DNA of 64,000 bases from Timema cristinae (lineage: Eukaryota; Arthropoda; Insecta; Phasmatodea; Timematidae): the NCBI GenBank assembly GCA_039000515.1, contig JBCFYV010011135.1:12942468-13006467 (forward strand), in the 5' to 3' direction. Under the pieces are notes generated by a model, which was given only the letters and a program-made list of their open reading frames with translations, made no database searches and had not been told where the DNA came from. Both the position numbers and the translations under genes were made by a program. The number at the start of each line of letters is the position of its first letter. The stretch's first letter is position 1. Positions 11,230-22,708 of the stretch are shown here, piece by piece.

Positions 11230-11716
11230 TAGAAGAAAGATGGTAAAGTAGAGATGAATCGAATCCTATATTTCTCGATTATGAATCTTAAATTTTCTTT
11301 CGAATATCAATTCCAAATTTTAATCTTAGAATCTTTAAAAATATTCTTTTTAGTCAAAGTGAAATAGCTTATTTAAAGTTTAATTTAAAATAAGTTGTTC
11401 AAGACTTGATGACACTGACAAATGCTATTTTGTTTGTCATGTCCGTTATGTCATATAGGCTACAACAAAGATAATAATTTTTTTTAGTAAATTGATTATA
11501 TTAATAAAAATTGTCCTTTTTTATATTGTCACCCTCACAACTAAACAAGTCTATCTAATTTCTTACACCAATAAAATTGTTATTTCATGTTAAGATCTTT
11601 ATAATTGTATTTGAGATAATTTTATTAGATTTTTACGAGAATCGATTCTCTCAAATAACATAGGATTCGAGGGATTCAAGGAATCGATGTTTCAAGCATT
11701 TCATCTCTAGAAGAAA
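11230..11716. mobile_element. MITE-like element with imperfect terminal inverted repeats
   Basis: The left end (TAGAGATGAATCGAATCCTA, 11249) is matched in inverse at the right end (TCGAATCCTATG and TAGAGATGAA complements, 11660-11709). TAGAAGAAAG occurs at both flanks (about 11230 and 11707), which would fit an 8-10 bp target duplication of the hAT type. There is no transposase. The superfamily is an inference. Confidence 0.5.
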
Positions 11717-12439
11717 GTTAAAAAAAAAAAAAATCTAAAAGACGAACGTAATCGATCTCTCAATATAGAAATATAACTTATGATTCAAATATTTAAGGAA
11801 ATAATAAATTGAAGATTTATTCACTAACAACATTTAATCAAGCCAACATTTTTCTACGTTTGATATATTATTATTATACTATTTTAAGTTCTGTCTTACG
11901 ACAGGTTTAATCTTTTTGTCATTTAACTTAGACCGCCCATGTATTATTTCCTGTTTCTCTTCCTTAAGCTCCCAGAATTAATTAATATTAATAAAAACAT
12001 TTAATTACACATTCTTAGTCTCTACGTCATACATTAGATACTGTGTTTAGTATGTATAGATTTTTCTAAATTTGTATAATAATTGTAATCCATTAAATGC
12101 TCTTTATAAAATCTACTTTCAGCAACCTAAATTGTTGTATTATACCAATAGTTATATTGTAAGGGTTTACTAAATTCATAGCATCATATAAAAACTGATT
12201 GATTGTGAACAGCGTATGCACACATACGGAAATTAATTAGGCTCGTTTGAAGTTATTTGGTGTTGTTACCTAATCGTAGTTTTCTTTACACCAAAGGGGA
12301 ATTTTGGGCAAAAAAGAATCTAGGTAATAAAGAAAGTTGGTTCTTGCTTCAAATACTTTAAATGATCGAAGATTTGTCTTCAATTGACTTGGTACATTTT
12401 TATTCATACAGATTTGTGTATATCTTTACTTTAAATCAA
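11717..12439. other. AT-rich spacer with an interspersed repeat fragment
   Basis: 11885-11990 (GTTCTGTCTTACGACAGG, then 'tttttgtca...cttagaccgccc') is a diverged copy of the sequence at about 46350-46470, so it is an unnamed interspersed repeat. The rest is featureless. Confidence 0.5.
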
Positions 12440-12697
12440 TTACTGTTTCCAGCCTGCAGTCTGGGTCTGTTTCTTATTAAAACCATATATTTTCCGCAAG
12501 TCCTGTTGTAGCTTAATATGCCTTATAATCTAACTTAAGACTGGTGCAGACACAACATCCAGTCCCCGACCGTTAATTCATCACTGTGAAAGGGCAAACC
12601 CACATTTCCCAAATGTTACATTTTTCGACGATAACAGGAATCGAACCATGGACCCCTAACTTGGTATAGTCACATTACCGACTGAGCTAAGGTGTCG
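12440..12697 (-). mobile_element. tRNA-derived SINE family C
   Basis: The reverse strand starts CCGACACCTTAGCTCAGTCG, a good tRNA A box, followed by B box GGTTCGATTCC. The body includes the complement of 'aattcatcactgtgaaaggg'. A plus-strand relative is at 46530-46665 and a 3'-part relative at about 32815-32930. Because a SINE-like body continues far past the tRNA 3' end, this is not a functional tRNA gene. Confidence 0.7.
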
Positions 12698-12827
12698 GAT
12701 TAATATGTGAGAAACTGATTTTAACAGAAATGTGGTTTTTTGATCGCTTTTTGCACCATATTCTTCGATTATTTTAAATGTGAAGAATAATTTCCAGTCG
12801 CTGTGGATAGTTTTGCTCGTATAAAAG

Positions 12828-12897
12828 GTATTATTATTATTATTACTATTATTATTATAATAATAATAATTATTATTACTATTATTATTACTACTAC

Positions 12898-12932
<35 letters not shown>

Positions 12933-13192
12933 ATTATTATTATTATTATTTAGCACCGCGTCTTACTACCCTTCGGGTTATACGCTTAAGTACTAATTAC
13001 ACTAATGGATTAGGAATTGGGAAGGTCGAATTAAAGGAAGTGAACCCGCATTTGCGTGGAGGGAGAGTGGAAAACCATTTAGGAAAAACCACCCCCAGTT
13101 CACCCGACCGAGATATGAACCTCCATCTCCCCGTCCTCAGCAGTCGAGCTCAACACGACAAGCGCGTTAGCCAACTACGCCACCGAGGCGGG
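12828..13192 (-). mobile_element. SINE family B, best copy, with a long (TTA)n tail
   Basis: About 120 bp of TTA/ATT microsatellite is followed by 'agcaccgcgtcttactaccc', the body 'aaaaccatttaggaaaaacc', then the head complement with B box 'gagatatgaacctc' and A-box region 'gcgttagccaactacgccac'. The open frame across it is not a gene. Confidence 0.9.
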
Positions 13193-13905
13193 TTAATATG
13201 TATTAGTGAGATCAAAGGCTATTACTATATACTGCCGAATAAATGTAGCAAATTTACAAGACAACAAGTGAATTATGGCAATATTGGCTCCAGTACAATT
13301 TTAATAGAAAGGACATTTATAAAAATATAAACATATTTTTATGACCAAAACAAATAAAGTTTTACTTTATTATTAGTGTTATTTTATGGGTATTGGTAAT
13401 ATCTATCAAAAGTGACAGCTGTGTATTATATGAACTGGTGTATAAGTAATTGAAAGTATAATATAAAGTAAACTGATTGTTTCAGTGGGAGAACAGGAAA
13501 AATAAGTTGAAATATAAAAACAGCCAGATTCATTATTGCTTGAAAAAAGAATGAGAAATCATACGTGAACAAATATAATACCTATAACAAAGTGTAGACT
13601 CTAAAGTCTGTTACATAATTAATGTAATTACAAGCTATCATATATTTTTAATTATTATCTAAATCCTCCTGATTTATAAAATCAAATACTACCAAAATTA
13701 TTACTAATAATGTAACTAATTAATAATAAACCCTCTATTGGACCAAAATGAAAATGTAAAATATTTATTAATAAATTTACCAAGCAAGAATATAAACATT
13801 AATTAATTATTTTATAAACTTTATCAATTAAATAGTTAATTATATAATCAATTAAAATAATTAATACTGTTAGTTTGACTTTAGTTAGTTTTAGTTAAAA
13901 ATGTT
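13193..13905. other. AT-rich spacer downstream of CSP gene 1 exon 1
   Basis: If the CSP gene on the minus strand has a short intron, its second exon would be expected at or below these coordinates. I looked for the CSP second Cys pair (C-x2-C) and the W..L..KYD-type motif in reverse and saw neither. Confidence 0.4.
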
Positions 13906-13909
13906 TGTT

Positions 13910-14090
13910 TCGGCAAGTCTAAGTTGCTGGATAGAAGGAGGTCATAGTTCGAATCTCAACCAGTTGTTTGAGATTTTTTTCTTACTAAATGTTTTATTTT
14001 ACACTCTCTCCACGTGATTGCGGGTACAGTCCTCTAAATTCTACCTTCCTCTTCCCTATTGTAGTATCGTAATTAATTGTGAGTAGCCCA
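13910..14090 (+). mobile_element. SINE family B-like, diverged
   Basis: tRNA-like head with B box 'agttcgaatctcaaccag' at about 13945, then the family-B style body ('ctctctccacgtgattgcgg', 'accttcctcttccctattgt'). The 3' end is degraded. Confidence 0.6.
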
Positions 14091-14099
14091 CTTACAGGG

Positions 14100-14285
14100 T
14101 CAAATGGTCTAGGGCGTCATTATAGCGTTAGCCTGGCCTGCTAGTGACAGAAGATCGAGGTTCAACTCCCGATCGGGTCTACTAAAGGTGATTTTTCCTA
14201 AATGGTTTTCCAGTCTCCTTCCACGCAAACGTAGGTACATTACCTTTCAAATGTATTTTGGTAGTAAGACGCAGTGGTAAAATAA
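14100..14285 (+). mobile_element. SINE family B-like inside the CSP1 intron
   Basis: Head 'tcaaatggtctagggcgtca' with B box AGGTTCAACTCCC at about 14158, body 'aaatggttttccagtctcct', 3' end GGTAGTAAGACGCAGTGG at 14259. It starts about 60 bp beyond the splice donor of CSP gene 1, so it lies within that intron. Confidence 0.8.
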
Positions 14286-14344
14286 AAATTCTGTCAATCC
14301 ATGTGGATGGATAAAAAATAAAAGAGATATAAAATATGCCTCAC

Positions 14345-14558
14345 CTTTGAGTTCTTTTGCGTCAGGACTGCATCTTTTTTCCCTGTCCAGCAAACAGTCG
14401 ACGTAGAAGTTAAGAAGACGGTCGCTTTTTAAGATGTCATCCAGGTTGATATTATCGTATCTGGTGGTATACTTGTTTTCCCTGGGCAGCCTTCCAGCGT
14501 GGACAGACATCAGTGTCGCCACCATCACCACCACCGTCACTAGAGTCAGAGTATTCAT
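14345..14558 (-). CDS. Chemosensory protein (CSP/OS-D family), exon 1
   Basis: Small secreted soluble carrier of the insect CSP family, which bind hydrophobic ligands. Only exon 1 is visible. It begins at ATG (14558, minus) with a signal peptide ([21 protein letters not shown]). The conserved CSP core follows: [16 protein letters not shown], then [19 protein letters not shown] with the first Cys pair (C-x7-C, one longer than the usual C-x6-C), then SPDAKELK. The splice donor GGTGAGG lies one nucleotide after the Lys codon, the intron position typical of CSP genes, so the open frame beyond 14345 is intron. About half of the 110-130 residue protein is encoded here. Exon 2 (second Cys pair) was not found. 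A TATA/initiator promoter and a short 5' leader sit upstream. The exon looks intact. Confidence 0.9.
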
Positions 14559-14626
14559 GATACCTCCTTGCGCTGTCTTAGCTCCTGGTAGTTACTATCT
14601 CTTACGGCTCGCTGCTCTCCTGGGAT

Positions 14627-14666
14627 TGACTAAACGGCCAACCGACACTCTTGCACTTTATATAAT
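14627..14666 (-). promoter_or_regulatory. Core promoter of CSP gene 1 (TATA + initiator-like)
   Basis: On the minus strand TATATAAAG lies at about 14657-14665 and an initiator-like TTAGTC at about 14627-14632, a spacing of about 30 bp. The predicted 5' leader is about 70 nt. The arrangement matches that of CSP gene 2, supporting a live promoter. Confidence 0.6.
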
Positions 14667-14910
14667 CAATCCCCCCTCACCGCTTGATTCTTTTTATTTC
14701 CCTCTCAATGCAACCTTCTGCTTGTATACTTCACTAGTAAGGTCAAACAACCTTATATCCGAAACACCTTTTATTATAGGTTCTGGAAACATTTTGTTTA
14801 CTTACTGCATCTGGTGACGTAGACATCAATTATTTATTTACGTTGCTGTCCTATATGTACTGAGAACAACGCTTGGGTATTTGGCAAGAACTATGGCAAT
14901 ACATTTCTTA

Positions 14911-15255
14911 GATACACACACACACACACACACAAAACACACCCTTCTCCCCCTCCCCCCCCTACACCAAGACCTTTGTTACTGAGAAACCAGTAAATAT
15001 GGACGTAGCCAAGGTGGGTTTTGGGGTTCATACCCCCCAAAATTTTATGAACAAAATATATATGGCTTTATGGTTCAAACAATATCAATAATTAAGATAA
15101 AAGTACAAATTAGGGGCTGTGTTACCATAAAAAGCATTTCAGATAGCTTCTAGAGATGTTTAATATTTAGAATTTTTTCTAGCTTCCGGAAATTGGGGGA
15201 GGTGCCCACCAAACCCCCCCCCCCCTGAAATTATTGGCTGGCTACGGCCTTGGTC
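14911..15255. repeat. (AC)n microsatellite and an unclassified repeat
   Basis: An (AC) run lies at 14912-14932. 15001-15250 starts GGACGTAGCCAAGG and ends GGCTGGCTACGGCC with internal poly-C tracts, so the ends are weakly inverted and the block may be an old DNA element. 15256-15680 beyond it is featureless. Confidence 0.4.
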
Positions 15256-15684
15256 ATAATAGAATCCTTCAAACTAAATTTATCCTCGCAATTCCAAAGA
15301 CCAAAAATGGGCCCCTTTTACCAATCACATTGGACATTAAAATAAATATAAGATTTGTTGTCGGGAAGTTTTTCGTCCTCCTAAATTTGACGGTATTAAC
15401 CAGTTGTTTAGGTTTTCACTTAACTTAATTTGGCTTTGCCTTAGTCCTTGATTCTCCCCTTTCTCCTATGAGGGTATTCAGAGGATTCATGTTTGAATCC
15501 AGGTTAGACAATTTGTGTGAAAATAAAAGTGGTTTTAGTTCCACTTTAATCCTGAGGTTTGATTATTCTAAGCTCTAATTTCCATAGGAAAAGCCTTTAA
15601 TAAAATAAATATTTTGGCTTGAGATCAACATTAATTGTAAATAACTTTTACTATTAATTATAATATTTTATTATTATTAATAAG

Positions 15685-16098
15685 GGTACGCGAGAAGGCA
15701 TTTTTCATTTGAATTTCGAACGAAAACATAAAGTTTTTACTTTTAAAAGTCAAATAATATAGATCAGTATTTGTACCAGAAATATTTCAAATTGAATTTC
15801 TTTAATCCCACAACTAACAAATAAAAACATAATTTTTAAAAAATGGCTCTTTTTTTATGAAAAAAAATTATAATCCAATAAATTCGCATTGATAGATAAA
15901 TTTTAATATAACCATACAAGCTATATATTTTCAAATCATACAAAAGGAAATATTGAGTGACTCTATTTGTCATGCAATAATTTCTTGGATTTGAATCGAA
16001 CTAATTAAAGTGTTCAACTATAATAATCTTCAAGTAGAGCTACAACAGCGATTAAAACTCGAACTCAAATTTTCAAGGACTCACTCACACCCTCCCAT
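15685..16098. mobile_element. MITE-like repeat N, copy 1
   Basis: About 410 bp. It shares order and wording with 16763-17170 ('ggcatttttcatttgaat', 'tatagatcagtatttgtacc', 'attaaaactcgaactcaaat'). The end 'ctcactcacaccc' is the inverse of the other copy's start, which suggests terminal inverted repeats. No ORF. Confidence 0.6.
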
Positions 16099-16280
16099 CT
16101 AAATATTAGTGTTATTTATATATTCTGCTAATATATATCAAAAATGGCCACTGTAGATCACATAACTTGAAGTATAAGTAAGTGATAGTAGTCTAGTAGC
16201 TTTGTTAGCTATCCGATCAGATTCTTCATATTGAAAATGAACTATAATAGTGATAAATAAGTTAAAACAACAAAAAGTAG

Positions 16281-16576
16281 TTATTATTATATTTATTATT
16301 ATTATTATTAGCACAACGTCTTACTATCCGTTCGGGTTATATGCACTTACGCTAATGTGTAATGGTAGGGTGATTGTGAGATGAAATGAAGGACCTACAA
16401 TTTAACGTGGAATCCGAACCACGGTGGAGACCTGGCATTCCCCACATTCACAAGATGTCTTGTCAGAGGTGAAGGAAGGGTTTGGTAATCAGATAAATCT
16501 GTGCCGAGACCGAGGATTGAACTCCGGCCGCCAGAACAGAAGTCTGACACCTTACCCCTAGACCACCAGGTCACCT
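16281..16576 (-). mobile_element. SINE family A, full-length
   Basis: Reverse copy with a TTA tail, 'cgtcttactatccgttcggg', body, and head complement ending 'agaccaccaggtcacc'. The flanks AAAAAGTAGTTA and AAAAAATGTAGTTA form an approximate target duplication. Confidence 0.92.
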
Positions 16577-16629
16577 AAAAAATGTAGTTAAATGAACATA
16601 ATTTAAAAGGGTATCCACCCCTGCCTCCA

Positions 16630-16745
16630 CGTCTTAGTACCCTTCCAAGGTATTCACATTTAATTAAGCTAATGGTGTACGGAGGTAGTGCTTATTATGA
16701 CCTGTAATTGCATTAGCGTGGAAAGAGATTAGAAACCCCATTAGG
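16630..16745 (-). mobile_element. SINE family B-like fragment
   Basis: A diverged reverse fragment: 'cacgtcttagtacccttcca', then 'gcattagcgtggaaagagat'. Confidence 0.45.
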
Positions 16746-16762
16746 ATAGTACAATCTCATCT

Positions 16763-17170
16763 AGGAGTGTGTGAGTGGGCATTTTTCACTTTGAGTCAAG
16801 TTTGAGCCGAGTTTAAAAGAAAACATTGGGTTTCTTAGAGTTCAAGTAGTATAGAGCAATATTTGTACAATAAATATTTTAAGTTGAATTTTTGTAATAG
16901 ATACATGGATGAATCATAAAAAAAAAGTACAAATATAATTTTATTATAATTATTCTTTTTGTGTGAAAATCTTGTTGACTACACAAACTCAAATTTTAAA
17001 TAAATTGAATTATAATTGGGTTTCTTTCAATTATGCAAAAGTAAAAATTGAGGGACTCTAGGAATTTTCAAGAAAAATATCAATATTTCTGAAATCCCAA
17101 CTAATTAGAGTTATGTAAAAATATTTTGGGTTGAGTTGGAGCAGCTATTAAAACTCAACTCAAACTCCAA
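16763..17170. mobile_element. MITE-like repeat N, copy 2
   Basis: Direct-orientation relative of 15685-16098, starting 'ggagtgtgtgagtgggcatt' and ending 'attaaaactcaactcaaact'. The first and last 20 bp are roughly inverse to each other. No coding content. Confidence 0.6.
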
Positions 17171-17352
17171 TTTTCGAATACTATTACAGACCTATTTTCA
17201 GCACACCAGCTTAAGATTCGAATACAGACCCCAGGAAACCAATCTAGATGAACTTGACGGTCAGTCCACGTGTCCACATACGCGAGTATTATGACTACTG
17301 ATATCAAACATGTCTGACTGAACATAAAAGATAACACACAAAACACACAATA

Positions 17353-17355
<3 letters not shown>

Positions 17356-17423
<68 letters not shown>

Positions 17424-17562
17424 GCACCGCGTCTTACTACCCGTTCGGGTTATACTCACTTACGCTAATGTGTAATGGTAGGGTGATTATGAGATGAAAT
17501 GGAGGACCTACAGTTTAACGTGGAATCCGAACCACGGTGGAGGCCTGGCATTCCCCACAGTC
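17356..17562 (-). mobile_element. SINE family A, 5'-truncated, long (TTA)n tail
   Basis: About 70 bp of TTA repeat, then 'agcaccgcgtcttactaccc', the body, and an abrupt end at 'ggcattccccaca'. CACACAATATT at 17345 and again at about 17568 is the target duplication. The minus-strand ORF over the tail is poly-Ile and not a gene. Confidence 0.92.
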
Positions 17563-17627
17563 CAAAGCACACAATATTGTTTTTTTCCTTTTTGGAAAAT
17601 ATATAAATATTAAACTAGTTTTTATGA

Positions 17628-18015
17628 TTAAGGTGGGAACTAGGAAACGCAAGTTAAGACCAGTGTTTTTATAGTTGTTATGGCAATATTTTTTCTTTGG
17701 GGTATAAATAAATAGAATATTGCTCTAATAGAAACAGAGAGTTCAATTTTCTTCCCACAGAGATATCAACAGTTGTTGAAAACCTGTCATGAGCATAGAA
17801 ACATTAGATGATAAACATTTTAAAAGAAGAGAAAAAGTTTGTCATTACATTTCAGGACACCCTTGACAGATATTCAACAGCTGTTGATATCACCGTGTGA
17901 AGAAATTTAAAATCTATGTTTATACTGGAGAAATATTTTATTTCTTTTGAGCAAAATAAATGTTTTGATATAAAAATACTTCCCTTAATTTGTAGTCCCT
18001 ACACTCACACCTAAA
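17628..18015. mobile_element. Palindromic MITE M, copy 2
   Basis: Left end TTAAGGTGGGA, right end 'tcacacctaaa'. Arms share the family marks 'agatatcaacagttgttgaa' (about 17760) and its inverse 'caacagctgttgatatcacc' (about 17875). Confidence 0.8.
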
Positions 18016-18144
18016 ATTTTTTGACAATAAATATAATTAATTTTAAAAAATTATAAGACATATCCAAATGTAACGGAAGTAAAATCTGAAGAAAAAATAA
18101 ATAAATAAAGAACCACTTTGCTTTCAGCCTTATTATTTATTATA

Positions 18145-18360
18145 CCTCGGTCCCGACACAGATTTATCTGATTACCAAACCCTTCCTTCACCTCTGACAA
18201 GATATCTTGTGAATGTGGGGAATGCCAGGCCTCCACCGTGGTTCGGATTCCACGTTAAACTGTAGGTCCTTCATTTCATCTCACAATCACCCTACCATTA
18301 CACATAGGCGCAAGTGCGTATAAACCGAACGGGTAGTAAGACGCGGTGATGATAATAATA
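18145..18360 (+). mobile_element. SINE family A, 5'-truncated
   Basis: It starts within the tRNA-like head (CCTCGGTCCCGACACAG) and ends GTAGTAAGACGCGGTGATGA. The 61-codon ORF opposite it is a SINE shadow. Confidence 0.9.
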
Positions 18361-18994
18361 TTTATTATAATTTTTATACGTAAATCTGGAGAACTGTGTC
18401 AAAATAAACTAAATTAAAATGAAAAAAAAAAAAGTTCCAATGTGTAAGCTTGCAAGTGAGCTATAGGGACCTAGCGGCCGCCACTGTTAGAGATGACAGT
18501 GCCAATATTTTCGGATAGAGGGTGTCATGTGGTCAGCACAAAAAAACCTTCGGACGTTAATCTCAGTTTTTTATTTATATAGCTCCTCATTTGTCCTAAC
18601 GAAGCTCAGTTCGAACTTGTTTCAGACCCATCGCTTTATAGACAAATTTAGGAAGAATCGAGGTTGAAATCTGAAATCTCCAGATTTTTAGCCAAAAACT
18701 TTGACTAATAAACCTTCGAGTGTACAATTAATAATTTATAAAATACTCAAAATATTGTTTTAAACTTTTATTAACAGTTATTATCCTATCTGATATCAAG
18801 CTATTCTTGTTTATGCATCTTTTGTTTTGTTTTTAGTTTAACCACGTTTCACCATCCTTCAGGGTTTTACAAAAATTCATTGTTCTTCTTTTTTAACTAT
18901 GAGTAAAAAAAACTAAGTGTCGGCCAACGTATTTATTTAATATTTATATTGCTAACAATTAATTTGATCAATATAGAACAGAACTTTTTCGGTG
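18361..18994. other. Spacer with an unassigned moderately GC-rich repeat-like block
   Basis: 18455-18690 ('gggacctagcggccgccact', 'tcgaggttgaaatctgaaat') is GC-richer than its surroundings and looks like an interspersed repeat, but I cannot name it. Confidence 0.35.
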
Positions 18995-19230
18995 GCCACA
19001 AAGTCTAAGTTTTCATTACATCAATAGACTATAAACTGCCTATGATGGAAAGATCGGGTTTCAAATTCCAATCTAGTGTTCTGAAGGTAGTTTTTCTTAA
19101 ATGGTCTTTCAAACTCATTTCATGAAAATGTGGATACATTTACCTTAAATTCAACATTTCTCATCCATAGATCATTAGTTTAGTTACAACATAAGCGTAG
19201 TCTTAACAGGTAATAAGACGTGGTGATATA
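18995..19230 (+). mobile_element. SINE family B, strongly diverged
   Basis: Head with 'agatcgggtttcaaattcca', body 'cttaaatggtctttcaaact', 3' end GTAATAAGACGTGGTG at 19210. Confidence 0.6.
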
Positions 19231-19234
19231 TATA

Positions 19235-19690
19235 TACTAGCCCCCTTACCCGTAAAAAAATATTGTAAAGAATCCTGTAAAACAAAGCTTCAAATCATTC
19301 ATCATGTCAATATTAAAAAAAAACTTTATTTTTACTTATTTTATTTGTTGAAAATACAGTCCTACCATCACTGTATAGCCCCCTCCCTCTTTTTATCCTC
19401 CCTCCTATTTTCATATCTTCCTCTTTCCTCACCCCTACTCCCCACCCCTTCACCAACCCCACTTTCCTTCAACAGCTTTTTTTTTCCAACGACTATATAA
19501 TATACTATCGACATTTTTATGAGGAATAAAATAAATTTTCAAAATAAAATATAGCCTCTGTTACTCGCTGATAATGTAGCTTTATATTGGTGAAAGAATT
19601 TTTAAAATCGGTCCAGTTGTTTTTGAGTTTATCCATTACAAACAAAAAAACAAAAAATCAAATCTTTCCTCTTTATAATATTAGTATAGA

Positions 19691-19700
<10 letters not shown>
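19235..19700 (+). mobile_element. Truncated non-LTR retrotransposon 3' end (RTE-like)
   Basis: It begins 'actagcccccttacccgt' and ends with 'aaatcggtccagttgttttt', an AAACAAAAAA-rich stretch and 'ctttataatattagtataga', a 3' end common in arthropod RTE-type LINEs. No ORF survives. A (TA)n run follows at 19694-19724. The family assignment is from memory of the 3' end, so moderate only. Confidence 0.5.
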
Positions 19701-19724
<24 letters not shown>

Positions 19725-19726
<2 letters not shown>

Positions 19727-20149
19727 CATAGTCCTATATCTAAATATATATATAGAAAAATATATAGAAAAACTTATAGTAATGGAGTAGGCATATAGGG
19801 AGAATAGTATATTAAAGAAAAAAAGATTTAAATTGTATAGTTTTATAGGCAAGAAAGAATAAATTATTTATTTGAGTCTAAAAGATTAGTTTTGGTATAA
19901 GCTTGTGAACACAATTAAAAAAGAACATTATAGTAAGAAGAAGAAAATTTAAACTAAATGTTTTGTTGTCTGATTTGTTAGGGTGTGAGATTAGACACAA
20001 AGGGGAATTAGGGCAGTGAAATATCCATAAAAAAATATATTTTTGCACGGGATGGTCATTATACTGATACTATATATGAATATAATGGTGAGTGGTGGAG
20101 GTTTAATAATGGCAAGCTACATATAATGTACTCACCACGTGGCATTGTT
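19725..20149. other. AT-rich spacer before the second LINE-derived array
   Basis: No convincing gene or element. Confidence 0.4.
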
Positions 20150-21600
20150 AGGGTACTCAAATCTTACAGGCTACAATAGGCAAAACATTCAACTTATATG
20201 GAATAATCTAGAATCTTGTTCAGGGTATTGACTGGCAAACCAAATGGGAAGAGATTATTGGGAAGACCTAGACGTAGATGGGAGGATAACATTTGGATAG
20301 ACCTGAGAGAAATAGGATGTAATGAGGTGGACTGGATAGAACTAGATCAAGATAGGAATAAGGTGTAATGAGGTGGACTGAATATAACTAGATCAAGATA
20401 GGAATAAGGTGTAATGAGGTGGACTGAATATAACTATATCAAGATAGGAATAAGGTGTAATAAGGTGGACTGAATATAACTAGATCAAGATAGGAATAAG
20501 GTGTAATGAGGTGGACTGAATATAACTAGATCAAGATAGGAATAAGGTGTAATGAGGTGGACTGGATAGAACTAGATCAAGATAGGAATAAGGTGTAATG
20601 AGGTGGACTGAATATAACTAGATCAAGATAGGAATAAGGTGTAATGAGGTGGACTGAATATAACTAGATCAAGATAGGAATAAGGTGTAATGAGGTGGAC
20701 TGAATAGAACTATATCAAGATAGGAATAAGGTGTAATGAGGTGGACTGAATATAACTATATCAAGATAGGAATAAGGTGTAATGAGGTGGACTGAATAGA
20801 ACTAGATCAAGATAGGAATAAGGTGTAATGAGGTGGACTGAATAGAACTAGATCAAGATAGGAATAAGGTGTAATGAGGTGGACTGAATATAACTAGATC
20901 AAGATAGGAATAAGGTGTAATGAGGTGGACTGAATAGAACTATATCAAGATAGGAATAAGGTGTAATGAGGTGGACTGAATATAACTAGATCAAGATAGG
21001 AATAAGGTGTAATGAGGTGGACTGAATAGAACTATATCAAGATAGGAATAAGGTGTAATGAGGTGGACTGAATATAACTATATCAAGATAGGAATAAGGT
21101 GTAATGAGGTGGACTGAATAGAACTAGATCAAGATAGGAATAAGGTGTAATGAGGTGGACTGAATAGAACTAGATCAAGATAGGAATAAGGTGTAATGAG
21201 GTGGACTGGATAGAACTAGATCAAGATAGGAATAAGGTGTAATGAGGTGGACTGAATAGAACTAGATCAAGATAGGAATAAGGTGTAATGAGGTGGACTG
21301 AATAGAACTATATCAAGATAGGAATAAGGTGTAATGAGGTGGACTGAATATAACTAGATCAAGATAGGAATAAGGTGTAATGAGGTGGACTGGATAGAAC
21401 TAGATCAATATACTGATAGGGTGTAATGAAGTGGACTGGATAGAACTATCTCAATATAGGAATAAGGTGTAATGAGGTGGACTGGATAGAACTAGATCAA
21501 GATAGGAATAAGGTGTAATGAGGTGGACTGGATAGAACTAGATCAATATGGGGATATATGGTGTACTTTTGTAATTGTGGAAAAATAACTTTTGAGATCC
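20150..21600 (+). repeat. LINE 3' end with 46-bp satellite (array 2)
   Basis: 20200-20320 is LINE reverse-transcriptase C-terminus in broken frames (GKP-like, then GRPRRRWEDNIW-like, then DLREIGCNEVDWIEL). From 20315 the same 46-bp unit as array 1 (GGTGTAATGAGGTGGACTG, then AATAGAACTAGATCAAGATA) repeats about 26 times to 21545. A LINE-like 3' end ('atcctaatgccaaggagtag') follows. Units here are far more uniform than in array 1 and lack its many short deletions. Confidence 0.93.
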
Positions 21601-21959
21601 TAATGCCAAGGAGTAGGCTAAATAACATTTCTAACACTAAGTTTGTATGTAATTTGTCTGCCAGGTTTTACTATACGTCTATATCATTTATATATATTTT
21701 TTATATTTTGAAGAAAAAATAACACCGTCAATACACAATTTTGTAATTTTAACCCAATTTTTCAGTCTCCTGAAAACTGGATATTCGAATATACATACAC
21801 TGAACGGATAGGGTTGTTGAAGAACGTTTTAAGAGTAAATTTAACAGTTTGGAGGAAAAATGGAAATACTTTTGAGGAAAAAGCTGATTATACTTGGATG
21901 GGATTTGAACCCTCACCTCGGAAACACCGTTAAACAAGACCATACAAAGTTGGAGGGGA

Positions 21960-21991
<32 letters not shown>

Positions 21992-22708
21992 GTCGTGGAC
22001 CTCTTCGGTCATAAGTAATATCAATATCAAATTAGTAAACTTCCAACATTACGATTCATGGTCACAAAAAGTGGGGAATTTAGTCTTTATGTTTCTTCAA
22101 CCACGTTAGTAAATTTAAATGATTGGAGTTAAGCCTTTTTATCATATAATCCCAGAGGTATTTATTACTCAATGGGTGTGTAATATTATCCTAAGCTCAA
22201 TAAGGCTGACCCTTTTCCAAATAGAATGATCCTACTCCCTCCCCTTCATCCATTCTACGAAACCATTACGTCACAGTAATAGGAAATTGACACAAGGTGT
22301 CTAAATATTGATTCGCATTAATGAACTGGGACTGATGACGTCCCAGTTGTGTAAGTACGTATAGGAAGGTAAGAGATTTTCTCGAGAATCTCATGGCCTT
22401 TATAACTTCTTAGAAAACAGGTTACTAATAGTAAATAGAATTTTTTTTAGTAGCAAAATGGTTACTTTATTTAAATTAGTATTTTAAGAAACTCATAATT
22501 ACAAAGTAAGGTGCGTTGCTTTTTATTTCAAATTAGTTTTATCAAAGCATCGCAAATAAAAAATGACCTTGTGAGCTGTGAAATTACCCTTTAGGAACTA
22601 GTTTTTTAATTTGCTCTTATTTTTTTTAGTGGTGTCCTCCACGTCTTAAAACCAGTCCGTGATAGCCACATATTTACTTAAATCTGAAAGGAATGAAATA
22701 ATAAATAA
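21601..22708. other. Spacer with (CA)n and a tRNA-like remnant
   Basis: A (CA) run lies at 21960-21986. 'gatgggatttgaaccctcac' at 21897 resembles an inverse B box from a decayed tRNA-derived element. No gene seen. Confidence 0.4.

Noticed and set aside
12600..12697. True tRNA gene on the minus strand
   Set aside because: Good A and B boxes, but a SINE-like body continues and a second copy exists at 46.5 kb.
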